Part shown: positions 9,028 through 16,415 of the stretch, in pieces
Position numbering within the stretch: the first letter of the stretch is position 1
Layout: each line of letters starts with the position of its first letter
Source of the DNA: Palsa-883 sp963826975
Lineage (GTDB): Bacteria > Pseudomonadota > Alphaproteobacteria > Acetobacterales > Acetobacteraceae
DNA length: 64,000 nucleotides
Assembly: GCA_963826975.1 (NCBI GenBank)
Contig: CAWGZJ010000005.1
Span: 434,001 to 498,000, forward strand
Direction: 5' to 3'
The notes under the pieces: model-generated
The model's input: the letters and a program-made list of their open reading frames with translations, nothing else
Databases searched by the model: none
Told to the model about the DNA's origin: nothing
Program-made: the position numbers and the translations under genes

Positions 9028-9134
9028 GGCGGGAGGGTAGATGGATGGTCCCCTGCTCCCAAGGTTGGCGTACTGAACGTGGTTCGACGATGCACATGTG
9101 TGAGGTGGCAGGATGCGGGTGCGCCCCTCGGCCC

Positions 9135-9254
9135 CTACCTCGCCCGGGTCCGGAGCAGGTTCGAGCGGACGACAACAACCGGCCGCGCCTTGTCCCGCAG
9201 GAACCGGACCACTACCGCAGTGCCTCGCCGGACCTCGCCGGGGGCTAGCGCCAT
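9135..9254 (-). pseudogene. MazF/PemK-like toxin remnant, truncated
   Basis: An ATG at 9254 overlaps the end of the mazE-like antitoxin gene, the usual arrangement for the toxin. The short product MALAPGEVRRGTAVVVRFLR continues DKARPVVVVRSN, resembling the first strands of MazF/PemK endoribonucleases (a GDV..V...KPRPVVVV pattern), then stops after 39 residues where the family needs about 100. The remaining toxin fold is not visible in other frames. Best read as a dead toxin beside a surviving antitoxin; this rests on a short match. Confidence 0.45.
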
Positions 9255-9469
9255 CCCTTTGACCGGCCCGCGAGCCGCGCCAAACCGGCCGCCACGGCGT
9301 TTTCGTCCGACGTCAGGTCCGCAAGCCGGCGGCATTCCTCGGCAAGGCGAGCCTGATAGTCAGGATCAGTCATATCTTGCAGCCACAGCACCACCGGCCG
9401 CAATCCGCGGGCGCGCTCGGCGGTCCGGTGGCGAGCGGTCCGATTGCCGGAAGATGCATGGGTTTCCAT
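9245..9469 (-). CDS. MazE-like antitoxin (DUF3018 type)
   Basis: A 74-residue protein with the core RTAERARGLRPVVLWLQD and DPDYQARLAEECRRLADL. This matches the small antitoxin MazE family (DUF3018), in which RxRGLRPV.(I/L)W..D is followed by an Ala/Arg-rich helix. It would neutralise a MazF-like RNase; the partner overlapping its 3' end looks truncated. An upstream ATG is used because the helix with METHASSGNRTARHRTAERA is continuous. Identification is by motif and context. Confidence 0.6.
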   Translation of the reverse strand: METHASSGNRTARHRTAERARGLRPVVLWLQDMTDPDYQARLAEECRRLADLTSDENAVAAGLARLAGRSKGWR

Positions 9470-9540
9470 GCGTTACACGTGACGCATCGGTGGCTGGCCC
9501 TTAAAGGCGCCAGCAGGCCCTTGGCCCAGTCGGTATCGTC

Positions 9541-9792
9541 TCACTCAACCACATCATCAGCCCGCGGCACTTCTCCACCACCACGATCCAGCAGCCGCCG
9601 GAACGCCTCACGATCCGCCCTCCCCGCCCGCTCCGCGAAGAACGTCTCGGTCTGCATGGCGGCGATCTTCTCCGCGGCGGCCACCACCAGGAACTGGTTC
9701 ATGCTGGTGCCATCGCGTTCGCTGATCGCCTCCACCGCCGCCTTCAGCGACAGCGGCAACCGCAGGGGGAAAGTCCCGGTTCGCGTCGTCAT
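9541..9792 (-). CDS. Ribbon-helix-helix type antitoxin of a PIN toxin-antitoxin pair
   Basis: An 83-residue protein beginning MTTRTGTFPLRLPLSLKAAV and continuing with ISERDGTSMNQFLVVAAAEK. This is the ribbon-helix-helix arrangement (beta strand with alternating residues, two helices) found in Arc/HicB-like antitoxins, followed by the acidic tail RLLDRGGGEVPRADDVVE. The start overlaps the toxin stop by four bases (ATGA), so the pair is one transcript with the toxin first, an order common for this PIN subgroup. The protein probably binds both the toxin and its own promoter. Confidence 0.75.
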   Translation of the reverse strand: MTTRTGTFPLRLPLSLKAAVEAISERDGTSMNQFLVVAAAEKIAAMQTETFFAERAGRADREAFRRLLDRGGGEVPRADDVVE

Positions 9793-10211
9793 GTCTCGAA
9801 CCTCCTGATCGCGTCCGCCGGCCGCATCACGGCAACGCCGAACCGTGCCGGGCCAACGTGATAATGCTGCGGGTTGAACGTCACGATCGCCGCCGCCCGG
9901 CCATGCACCGCCGCCTCCAACACCATCTCATGCCCCGGGTCGCGCAACTGCGGGCGCCAGCGAAAGCGCGAGGTCACCGGCTCGGCCATCGCGATCACGC
10001 CATCGAGGAACACCGCCACCTCCGCCGCGTCGAGACCAGCCGCCAACCGATGCTCCGCCAATGGCCAGATTGCATCATACTCCAGCGCGAGGGCGACACT
10101 CAGCAACAACGTCGCCTGCCCGCGGTCGATGCGGCGCAACAATTCCGCCGACGCGCTGCGAGGGCTGCGCATTGCGGCCACGACGACGTTGGTGTCCAGC
10201 ACCAATCTCAC
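9789..10211 (-). CDS. PIN-domain toxin (putative ribonuclease)
   Basis: A 140-residue PIN-domain protein. It begins MRLVLDTNVVVAAMRSPRSA, with D6 and N8 of the first acidic motif, then ALALEYDAIWPLAEHRLAAG (second acidic residue), a conserved DPGHEMVLEAAVHGRAAAIV and ends VTFNPQHYHVGPARFGV. These fit the PIN-family toxins that cleave RNA. The downstream antitoxin gene overlaps by four bases. The upstream region 10212-10260 is AT-richer than its surroundings (CATTGTCGATAATTTGG, GTGATATTACAATAG) and probably holds the promoter. Confidence 0.8.
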   Translation of the reverse strand: MRLVLDTNVVVAAMRSPRSASAELLRRIDRGQATLLLSVALALEYDAIWPLAEHRLAAGLDAAEVAVFLDGVIAMAEPVTSRFRWRPQLRDPGHEMVLEAAVHGRAAAIVTFNPQHYHVGPARFGVAVMRPADAIRRFET

Positions 10212-10397
10212 ATTGTCGATAATTTGGTTCCGCCAGTGATATTACAATAGTGTTACAGCCCACCACGCACCGTAATTTAGTGTGCAGGAACGCAAGGTTA
10301 GCTGACTCATGGCAGCGGGCCGCAGCGTCACGATCGCCCTGTCAGTCGGCCGGCGACACGCAACTCCCGGCCGATTTGTGATATCACCCCCCTATCG

Positions 10398-11546
10398 ATG
10401 GCTTCCTCGAACAGGCGGACCGACTTGATGGACGCAGCAGTGGACGTAACCGGCACCATCCCCTTGCGGCGCGCCGCCTACACCGACGCGGCCGTGTTCC
10501 AGTCCGAGCAGCAACGCGTATTCGCCGGCGGCTGGACCGCGCTGCTGTTCGCCCACCAGTTGCCCGACGCCGGAGACCAGATCCCGATCCAGGCCGCCGG
10601 CCTGCCCCTGGTCGCGGTGCGCGACCGCACCGGCAACGTGCGGGTCTTCCACAACGTCTGCCGCCACCGCGCATCCCTCGTGGTGCCCGAGCCGGTGAAA
10701 TCCCAGCCGACCCTGCGGTGCCCGTATCACGGCTGGGCCTACGCCCTCGACGGCACCCTGCGCGCAACGCCCCTGTGGGACGGCCAGCGCGTGCCCAACC
10801 CGGCCGCGCTGGATCGCACCCAGCTCGGCTTGCGCCAGGTTCGCTGCAAGGTCTGGAGCGACGTCGTCTGGATCGACCTGTCGGGCACCGCGCCCCCGCT
10901 GGAGGATCACGTAGCGCCGCTGACCACGCTCTGGCAGGGCTATGACATGACCACGCTCCGGCTGGCCCATTACGAAACCGGCCAGATCGAAGCCAACTGG
11001 AAGCTGGCGATCGAGGCGTCGATCGAGAACTACCACGAACCGTTCGTGCACGAAAAACTGCCGGCGCGCCTGGACACATCGCAGCCCACGTTCACCGAAG
11101 TGGCGCAGGGTGCGATGTTCGGCTTCGTGACGCCGGCCGACGCGGCATTGCGCAGCGACACGCCGTTGGTTCCGTTGCGCGATCCCTCCGCGCAACGTTC
11201 GGACAATCTTTGCTACCTGTTCCCGAACGGCCAACAGAACTTGTTCGGCGGCCTTGCGGTGCGCACCATCTGGCTGCCGCTGGGGGTCGATCGTTGCGAA
11301 TGGCGGACCAGTTGGTACCTCGTCGGCGATGCCGCCGACGATGACACACACCGCCTGGCCCGAGACGCCATGGTGGCCTTCTGGCGGCAGTTGCGCGTCG
11401 AGGACAAACGCGCGATCGAATGGATGCAGCGCGGACGCGCTTCCCCGGTCGCGGACAATCTGCTGCTCTCGCCGTTCTGGGAACGCTCGATCGGCACGTT
11501 CCACACGCTGTGGCGGGCGAGCATGGGCGACGCGACCGATGCCTGA
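10398..11546 (+). CDS. Rieske-type aromatic ring-hydroxylating oxygenase, alpha subunit
   Basis: A 382-residue terminal oxygenase component. Rieske [2Fe-2S] ligands are C88 and H90 (CRHRASLV) and C108 and H111 (CPYHGWAY). The mononuclear iron site shows H213 and H218 in ENYHEPFVHEKL, with the bridging acidic residue likely in the segment just before. The length is typical of single-type alpha subunits acting on aromatics, betaines or similar substrates. No reductase or ferredoxin gene is adjacent, so electron donors must come from elsewhere. An internal ATG at 10428 (MDAAVDVTG) is an alternative start. A perfect palindrome GTGATATCAC lies at 10378-10387. Substrate unknown. Confidence 0.85.
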   Translation: MASSNRRTDLMDAAVDVTGTIPLRRAAYTDAAVFQSEQQRVFAGGWTALLFAHQLPDAGDQIPIQAAGLPLVAVRDRTGNVRVFHNVCRHRASLVVPEPVKSQPTLRCPYHGWAYALDGTLRATPLWDGQRVPNPAALDRTQLGLRQVRCKVWSDVVWIDLSGTAPPLEDHVAPLTTLWQGYDMTTLRLAHYETGQIEANWKLAIEASIENYHEPFVHEKLPARLDTSQPTFTEVAQGAMFGFVTPADAALRSDTPLVPLRDPSAQRSDNLCYLFPNGQQNLFGGLAVRTIWLPLGVDRCEWRTSWYLVGDAADDDTHRLARDAMVAFWRQLRVEDKRAIEWMQRGRASPVADNLLLSPFWERSIGTFHTLWRASMGDATDA

Positions 11547-11591
11547 AGAAAAGCCGCGTTCCGGCGCGGCGTTACTGCGGAGGCTGAATAC

Positions 11592-11690
11592 ATGCTGAAA
11601 GCGCTTCGACCACGCAACGAACAGCACCGGCCCATACGGGTCCCCATACGGGTCCCCATACGGGTCCCCATGCGGGTCAACGTCAGATGA
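11592..11690 (+). CDS. Small Pro/Arg-rich repeat peptide ORF upstream of the epimerase gene
   Basis: A 32-codon frame opens at an ATG preceded by GCGGAGG with 8-base spacing, a strong ribosome site. The product starts MLKALRPRNEQHR and continues as PIRV repeated three times, then PMRVNVR; it has eight Arg and one Lys. Its TGA overlaps the ATG of the epimerase gene (ATGA), so it could couple translation of the next gene. The repeat is a 12-bp DNA tandem array that stays in frame. It may be a leader peptide, a small cationic peptide or chance. No family recognised. Confidence 0.35.
   Translation: MLKALRPRNEQHRPIRVPIRVPIRVPMRVNVR
11631..11678. repeat. 12-bp tandem repeat, four copies
   Basis: CCCATACGGGTC occurs four times head to tail; the last copy has G for A (CCCATGCGGGTC). 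Each unit is partly palindromic (CCC...GGG). It lies between the Rieske gene and the epimerase gene and encodes the PIRV repeats of the small ORF. Confidence 0.95.
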
Positions 11691-12547
11691 GCCCGCCATC
11701 CGGCGCCCGAGTGGCCGTGACCGGCAGCAACGGGCGACTTGGCCGGCTCATCACCAACGCCTTGAAAGCCGCGGGCTATGACGTCATCGGCCTCGACCGA
11801 ACGCCCGCGCCGGACAACGCGCGCTTCATCCAAGGCTCCATCCTCGATCCCGACAGCCTGGCCGCGGCGTTTGCTGGTGCGGACGCGGTTGTCCACACCG
11901 CGGCGCTGCTCAGCGCGAGCAACACCCAGGCCGACATCTTCGAGGTCAACACCCGAGGCACCTGGATGGTGTTCGACGCCGCCACGCGCGCCGGCGCACG
12001 CCGGGTGGTGTCCTTCTCCAGCGAATGCGCGGTGGGCCAGTGTTTCCAGCGCGTGGTTCGTCCGCCCCGCTACCTGCCGATCGACGAAGCTCACCCGCTC
12101 GAACCGCAGGACGCCTACAGCCTGAGCAAGCAACTCGGCGAATTGATCGCCGCCAGCTTCCGGCGCGCCGGTGGACCCAGCGTGGTGGTCCTGCGCCCGA
12201 CCTGGGTGATGTTCCCGATCACGCAAGCCGAGCTTGAGGCCCATCGCGCGCTCACCCATGGCGACATGTGGTGCTATGTCGCGCCGGCCGACGTTGCTGC
12301 TGCAACCGTTGCCGCGGTGGCACTCGACACGGATTTCGACACGTTCTTTCTCGGCGCGCCAAACACGCTGTGCGAGCAGCCGACGCTGGAACGGCTACGC
12401 GCGCGGTGGGGCCACCTGCCGGAACTCCGGCGCCCTGAATTTTATGCGGACGATCCCACCGCCGGACTGTACGACAGCAGCAAGGCAGGAGAAAAGCTGG
12501 GTTTCACGCCGACGCGACACTGGCGCACACTGCTGGCGCAGACCTGA
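11687..12547 (+). CDS. NAD(P)-dependent epimerase/dehydratase (extended SDR family)
   Basis: A 286-residue extended short-chain dehydrogenase. The nucleotide-binding loop TGSNGRLG is at residues 12-19, and an Asp following the second strand (GLDRTP) favours NAD. Catalytic Y144 and K148 are in DAYSLSKQ, with an upstream SFSSECAVGQ. The substrate-binding C-terminal part ends SSKAGEKLGFTPTRHW, as in sugar-nucleotide epimerases and relatives. Located after the Rieske oxygenase gene, possibly co-transcribed, with its ATG overlapping the small repeat ORF. The substrate may be a metabolite in the same catabolic path, which is inference. Confidence 0.8.
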   Translation: MSPPSGARVAVTGSNGRLGRLITNALKAAGYDVIGLDRTPAPDNARFIQGSILDPDSLAAAFAGADAVVHTAALLSASNTQADIFEVNTRGTWMVFDAATRAGARRVVSFSSECAVGQCFQRVVRPPRYLPIDEAHPLEPQDAYSLSKQLGELIAASFRRAGGPSVVVLRPTWVMFPITQAELEAHRALTHGDMWCYVAPADVAAATVAAVALDTDFDTFFLGAPNTLCEQPTLERLRARWGHLPELRRPEFYADDPTAGLYDSSKAGEKLGFTPTRHWRTLLAQT

Positions 12548-12668
12548 GCGCATTGCCAACGAATCTCTGAAGCCCCAAGCCCACCCGCACCCGGTCACAC
12601 CGTCCCCGCGCGGATCAACTGGCGAATAAACCGAGCTGCCAGCGTGGCTTCGCGTTAGCCCGCCTTCC

Positions 12669-12736
12669 TCAATACTGTTGCGGGATGATGGCCCAGGGCG
12701 GTGTTGGGCATTGTCGCGCCAGCAGGTTTTCGCGCC
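12669..12736 (-). repeat. Dispersed repeat copy (shared with 12783-12806 and 39205-39265)
   Basis: Read on the minus strand this stretch contains CGAAAACCTGCTGGC, then GCGACAATGCC and GCCATCATCCCGCAACAG. The same order is present on the plus strand at 39205-39265 with few changes. It lies in the 297-base gap between the epimerase and lipoprotein genes, which otherwise shows no gene. Confidence 0.7.
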
Positions 12737-12782
12737 GTTGCCAACACCGGGTGTATTGGCCCAATGGGTACATGACCAACGT

Positions 12783-12806
12783 CCGAAAACCTGTTGGTCC
12801 GGCAAG
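12783..12806 (+). repeat. Partial dispersed repeat copy in opposite orientation
   Basis: CCGAAAACCTGTTGG repeats the core of the element at 12669-12736 on the other strand. The two copies can pair over about 15 bases around a loop of about 45 bases. The match stops after roughly 20 bases. Confidence 0.6.
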
Positions 12807-12844
12807 GGCCAAGCCGACACCCGCGAGAGCGTGGGAAATCCGGA

Positions 12845-13267
12845 TCAGGCTCGCCCACCACCCCCGTGTCCGCCACCGCCTCCGTGACCACCGCCAAAGC
12901 CACCGTGGCCGCCGCCGAAGCCACCATGGCCACCGCCAAATCCGCCATGGCCAAACCCGGCGCCACCGCCAAAAGCATGGGCATGTGCCAAGCCAATCGA
13001 ACCACCCCCCGGCCGTCCGTAATGGCTCACGCCGCCCCGGTCGTGCCAATGGCCCCCATGATCGCGCCAGGCGCCTCCGCCGACATAGAAACCAGGGTCA
13101 CCATAGAAGCCGTAGTCGGACGCGTATGGCCCGTAGCCACCATATCCACCGTCCAACCCCGACCCGTCCCATCCCGTATAATAGGCGCCGTCGCCGGCAC
13201 ACCCTGACAGTGCCAAAACTGCCATGCCGGCGCCGGCCCAACGCACCAGCCAGTTCGCTCGGTTCAT
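12845..13267 (-). CDS. Gly/His-rich lipoprotein
   Basis: A 140-residue predicted lipoprotein. A signal peptide with lipobox LSGC (residues 20-23) predicts lipidation at C23. The mature part is Tyr/Gly/Asp-rich (DGGYGGYGPYASDYGFYGDP), then His/Gly-rich, ending in GGFGGGH units repeated about four times. The ATG at 13267 follows AGAAGG at a sensible distance; an ATG at 13276 is too close to it. Such proteins are usually annotated as hypothetical lipoproteins; the His-rich tail could bind metal, but that is a guess. The repeats are also 21-bp DNA repeats. Confidence 0.7.
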   Translation of the reverse strand: MNRANWLVRWAGAGMAVLALSGCAGDGAYYTGWDGSGLDGGYGGYGPYASDYGFYGDPGFYVGGGAWRDHGGHWHDRGGVSHYGRPGGGSIGLAHAHAFGGGAGFGHGGFGGGHGGFGGGHGGFGGGHGGGGGHGGGGRA

Positions 13268-13519
13268 CGGTCGCATCCTTCTCTCGCCTGCGATATCGGC
13301 GCCCACGGCACCATCGCTTCTGCGAGTCAGGTTGGTTCGACCGGGCAGATCCGTTCCACGTTCCCGCGGCATACACCCATGCACCGAACGGCCATTGATT
13401 TGATCTACGCCGCAGCACCGGCGCGCGGCAGACGCGGGCCAGTCCCGGTTGGTATCGGGGCAATGGGCTTGTATGACCCTGCGCTCCGCCGCACGCCTCA
13501 CTGCCGAAAGGCTGCTCCG

Positions 13520-13774
13520 ATGTCCGACACCCTGCCTGACCGCCTCTCGAACAACCCGAAAAGCCCCTTCTACGACGCCGCCGTGTTGGAACGCGGTGTG
13601 GGGATCCGCTTCAAGGGCGTCGAGAAGACCAATGTCGAGGAATACTGCGTCAGCGAGGGCTGGGTGCGGGTGGCGGTCGGCAAAACCCTGGACCGGCACG
13701 GCGCGCCGTTGACGATGAAGCTCAACGGGCCGGTCGAGCCGTATTTCCGCGACGCGCCGGCGGCAGAGGGCTGA
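13520..13774 (+). CDS. DUF3297 family protein
   Basis: An 84-residue protein beginning MSDTLPDRLSNNPKSPFYDA and containing VLERGVGIRFKGVEKTNVEE and YCVSEGWVRVAVGKTLDRHG. This is the highly conserved DUF3297 family of proteobacteria, whose function is unknown. The ATG is preceded by GAAAGG eight bases upstream, so the longer in-frame extension is not used. It is compact and soluble-looking with no signal peptide. Stand-alone gene, followed by a long inverted repeat. Confidence 0.85.
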   Translation: MSDTLPDRLSNNPKSPFYDAAVLERGVGIRFKGVEKTNVEEYCVSEGWVRVAVGKTLDRHGAPLTMKLNGPVEPYFRDAPAAEG

Positions 13775-13812
13775 GCAAGCAGGCGCCTGTCCCGGGTACC
13801 GCCCCCTGCCGC

Positions 13813-13929
13813 CTCTCCCCCTCCCCTTGAGGGAGGGGGTTGGGGGGAGGGGTAGGGCCGGGCTCGCACCGAAGATTTTTGCGCGCGGACCCCTCCCCCC
13901 AACCCCCTCCCTCAAGGGGAGGGGGAGAG
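13813..13929. repeat. Inverted repeat with perfect 40-bp arms (palindrome family 1)
   Basis: Arms 13813-13852 and 13890-13929 are exact reverse complements (CCCTCCCCTTGAGGGAGGGG is part of one arm). The loop holds TCGCACCGAAGATTT, matching TCACACCGAAAG in the loop at 1672-1840. It sits between the DUF3297 gene and the 3' end of cinA and could act as a bidirectional transcription barrier. Confidence 0.9.
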
Positions 13930-14004
13930 TCTTCCCCGCTCCGGGCGTCGCCGTCCCCTGCCCCTGTCCCCGGCCCTAAACCGGCAGACTTGCTGGACGG
14001 ACAC

Positions 14005-15291
14005 TCAGACCTTCTCGAAATCGATCCGCTCCACCACGGGCAAGCCCTGCAGGAAGCGGCGCAAGCAGTCCAGCGCCAGCTCCGCCGCGCCCAGGCGCAC
14101 CCACTCGCGCCCACCAACGATGCGGGAGCGGCGGAAGGCCACGCCATCACTGTTTACCCCTGGGGGATGCGCGATCGCGATCCACACCGTGCCGCCCAGG
14201 TCAATGCGGTCGGCGCCGGCGTCCAACTCGATCAGCACCGCCAGCGCGTGCGAGGCGCCAGCTGCGCTGCGCGCTGCCTGGGCCACCGCCTCGACCTTCT
14301 CCTGCGTCATCGCATCAGTCAGTGGCAGATGTGACAACCCGACCGCACCAGGCACGAGGTCCAGGTCGCGGGCGACCACGCCGCGACGGAACACATGCTC
14401 CGCCCCCGGCAGGTGCGCCAACCGCCCGGCAATGGCGCCAGCGGTAAAGGTCTCCACCAAGGCCAGGGTGGCCTGTTCGGCGATCAGCGCGGCCAGCACC
14501 ACGCGCTCCAGCGTCTGGTCGTCCTCGGCCAGGATAAAGTTGCCCAGCCGCGCGCGTACCTCGGCCTCGACGGGCTCAAGCTTGGCGCGAATGTCGGCCT
14601 TGTCGCGGCCACGCACGGTCAGCTTGGTCTCGAGCTGTGGGTAGTGGGCGCGGAAGCCGAGCTTGACGGACCCGTCGGGAACCATCGCCTCGATGCCGGT
14701 CAGAAGCTGGTCGACGTGGGATTCGCCCAGACCATAGGAATGAAAACGCTTCAGGAAAATGGCGCCCTGCAGGCCAGCCATCGCCAGCAGGCGGGGGATG
14801 ATCTGTTCCTCCAGCATGCGCCGCAACTCGCGCGGCACGCCAGGGGTGAAGAAGAAACGGCCGCGGCCGATGGTCAGCGCGAAGCCGCAGGCGGTGCCGA
14901 CCGGGTTGTCGAGGAATTCGGCGCCCTCTGGCAGCATGGCCTGCTTGCGGTTGTTGGGCGGCATGATGCGGGAGCGGCGGGAGAAGAATTCCTCCATCCG
15001 CACCAGCCAGGCCTCGTCCAGCACCAGGCCGACGCCAGCGGCCTGGGCGGCGACCTCCTGGGACAGGTCGTCCACGGTGGGGCCGAGGCCGCCGTTGACG
15101 ATGACGGCGTCGGCGCGCTCGCCGGCCAGGCGGAACGCGGTCAGCAGGCTGTCGCGGTCGTCGCCGACCGTGGTGCCCCAGTGAACCGACAGACCGACAT
15201 CCTCGAGCTTCTGTGCCATGTAGCTGAAGTTGCTGTTGATGATCTTGCCGGTCAGCACCTCGTCGCCGGTGCAGATGATCTCGATGCGCAT
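14005..15291 (-). CDS. cinA: CinA family protein with degenerate deamidase domain
   Basis: A 428-residue protein with the N-terminal molybdopterin-binding-like COG1058 domain (about 1-170: EIICTGDEVLTGKIINSN, VNGGLGPTVDDLSQEVAA, TPGVPRELRRMLEEQIIP) and a C-terminal CinA domain (about 260-420). CinA proteins hydrolyse ADP-ribose or deamidate NMN in NAD recycling. The deamidase signature ESCTGG reads ETFTAG here (280-285), and the later YSN..K stretch reads VARDLDLVPG, so the catalytic residues appear lost. The N-terminal domain looks normal. The ATG at 15291 gives the classic start MRIEIICTGDEVL. Confidence 0.85.
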   Translation of the reverse strand: MRIEIICTGDEVLTGKIINSNFSYMAQKLEDVGLSVHWGTTVGDDRDSLLTAFRLAGERADAVIVNGGLGPTVDDLSQEVAAQAAGVGLVLDEAWLVRMEEFFSRRSRIMPPNNRKQAMLPEGAEFLDNPVGTACGFALTIGRGRFFFTPGVPRELRRMLEEQIIPRLLAMAGLQGAIFLKRFHSYGLGESHVDQLLTGIEAMVPDGSVKLGFRAHYPQLETKLTVRGRDKADIRAKLEPVEAEVRARLGNFILAEDDQTLERVVLAALIAEQATLALVETFTAGAIAGRLAHLPGAEHVFRRGVVARDLDLVPGAVGLSHLPLTDAMTQEKVEAVAQAARSAAGASHALAVLIELDAGADRIDLGGTVWIAIAHPPGVNSDGVAFRRSRIVGGREWVRLGAAELALDCLRRFLQGLPVVERIDFEKV

Positions 15292-15355
15292 GCTTTCCCC
15301 CGCGGGCCGAATGCCTACATTAGCGGAAACCCTACGACACAGGAGTCTGACCCCA

Positions 15356-15754
15356 ATGGCCGCGATCCCCGAACAGTACCTGGACCTGCTGCAGGATCAG
15401 AAGAAGGCGTTCGCCAACATCGCGACGGTGCAGCCCGACGGCTCGCCGCAGGTCACGCCGGTATGGTTCGACTATGTCGACGGCAAAGTCCGCGTGAACA
15501 CCGCCAAAGGCCGCGTCAAGGCCCGCAACATGAAGCCAGGCGCAACGGTCGCGCTATCGATCATGGACCCCGACAACGCCTATCGCTACGTCCAGGTGCG
15601 CGGCAAGGTCACGCGCGAGACCGAGGACGGCGCGCGCGCCCACATCGATACCCTGTCCCACAAATACCTCGGCAAGGACTACCCCTGGGCCAAACCCGAG
15701 GATGTCCGGGTGCTGTTCGAAATCGAACCGGCGAAGGCCCAGGGAATGGGCTGA
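15356..15754 (+). CDS. PPOX-class F420/FMN-dependent oxidoreductase
   Basis: A 132-residue split-barrel flavoprotein of the pyridoxamine-phosphate-oxidase-like class. It starts MAAIPEQYLDLLQDQKKAFA and shows the family pattern ATVQPDGSPQVTPVWFDYVD, RVNTAKGRVKARNM and VQVRGKV. The ATG at 15356 has AGGAG eight bases upstream, so the longer frame is not used. Members reduce small molecules with FMN or F420; the substrate is unknown. It converges with rpmE, the two stops being six bases apart. Confidence 0.8.
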   Translation: MAAIPEQYLDLLQDQKKAFANIATVQPDGSPQVTPVWFDYVDGKVRVNTAKGRVKARNMKPGATVALSIMDPDNAYRYVQVRGKVTRETEDGARAHIDTLSHKYLGKDYPWAKPEDVRVLFEIEPAKAQGMG

Positions 15755-15759
15755 ACGCC

Positions 15760-15984
15760 CTACTTCTTCATCCCCAGCCCGGCGAACTTCTTGTTGAACT
15801 TCGCCACCTGCCCGCCCGAATCGATCATCCGATGCACTCCGGTCCACGCCGGATGCGACTTCGGATCAATGTCCAGCCGCAACGTGTCGCCCGGCTTCCC
15901 ATAACAGGACCGGGTCTTGTACTCGGTCCCATCCGTCATCACGACGGTGATCTCGTGGTAGTCGGGGTGAACGCCCGCCTTCAT
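15760..15984 (-). CDS. rpmE: 50S ribosomal protein L31
   Basis: A 74-residue protein starting MKAGVHPDYHEITVVMTDGT and containing KPGDTLRLDIDPKSHPAWTG, the L31 core. The zinc-binding cysteine quartet of C+ L31 proteins is absent (one Cys only, in RSCYGK), as usual for alphaproteobacterial L31. The ATG at 15984 is preceded by AGGAGAG at proper spacing. L31 sits at the subunit interface of the large ribosomal subunit. Single gene, convergent with the PPOX gene. Confidence 0.95.
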   Translation of the reverse strand: MKAGVHPDYHEITVVMTDGTEYKTRSCYGKPGDTLRLDIDPKSHPAWTGVHRMIDSGGQVAKFNKKFAGLGMKK

Positions 15985-16054
15985 CTCAACTCTCCTACAG
16001 ACGCCGCCGATCCCGACCGGCCGCGCACGCAGCGGCCTATAGCGCCCTACGGGA

Positions 16055-16401
16055 CTGGGGGCAATCGCGGGCCCGAAAGCAAGGTCAGGGCGCTGCCCTG
16101 AAACCCGCCATGGGGCTTTGCCCCCTGGACCCCCACTAAAGGCAGAGCCTTTAGAATCCATCCATTTTGATTGGGGGCACGGGAGGGGGGCACTGGGCCG
16201 GCCTGGGCCGCTGCCATCACGCCGGCCGATTGCCGGTGTGATGGCAGCGGCCCAGGCCGGCCCAGTGCCCCCCTCCCGTGCCCCCAATCAAGTGAAGGGT
16301 TCCAAGGGCTTCGCCCTTGGCGGGGATCCAAGGGGCAGCGCCCCTTGGTGGGGTCCGGGGCAAAGCCCCGGCCTTGCTTTCGGGCCCGCGATTGCCCCCA
16401 G
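16055..16401. repeat. Mosaic inverted-repeat element, copy 1
   Basis: The 347-base element is bounded by perfect 30-base inverted repeats (16055-16084 and 16372-16401). Inside, the left flank has small hairpins (GGGGCTTTGCCCC; CTAAAGGCAGAGCCTTTAG) and ends ATCCATCCATTTTGATTG. The right flank has AAGTGAAGGGTTCC, CCAAGGGCTTCGCCCTTGG and GGGGCAAAGCCCC. In the centre a palindrome of nearly 60 bases per arm (16167-16291) is unique to this copy. The element at 24000-24294 has the same flank modules in the reverse order and a different centre. It separates rpmE from the thiolase gene; no gene is seen inside. Confidence 0.85.
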
Positions 16402-16415
16402 CCTCGGAGGGGCGC

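Noticed and set aside
7226..9178. 650-residue minus-strand frame over both MFS genes
   Set aside because: Composed mostly of Arg, Pro and Ala, with no fold; it overlaps the two real membrane-protein frames.
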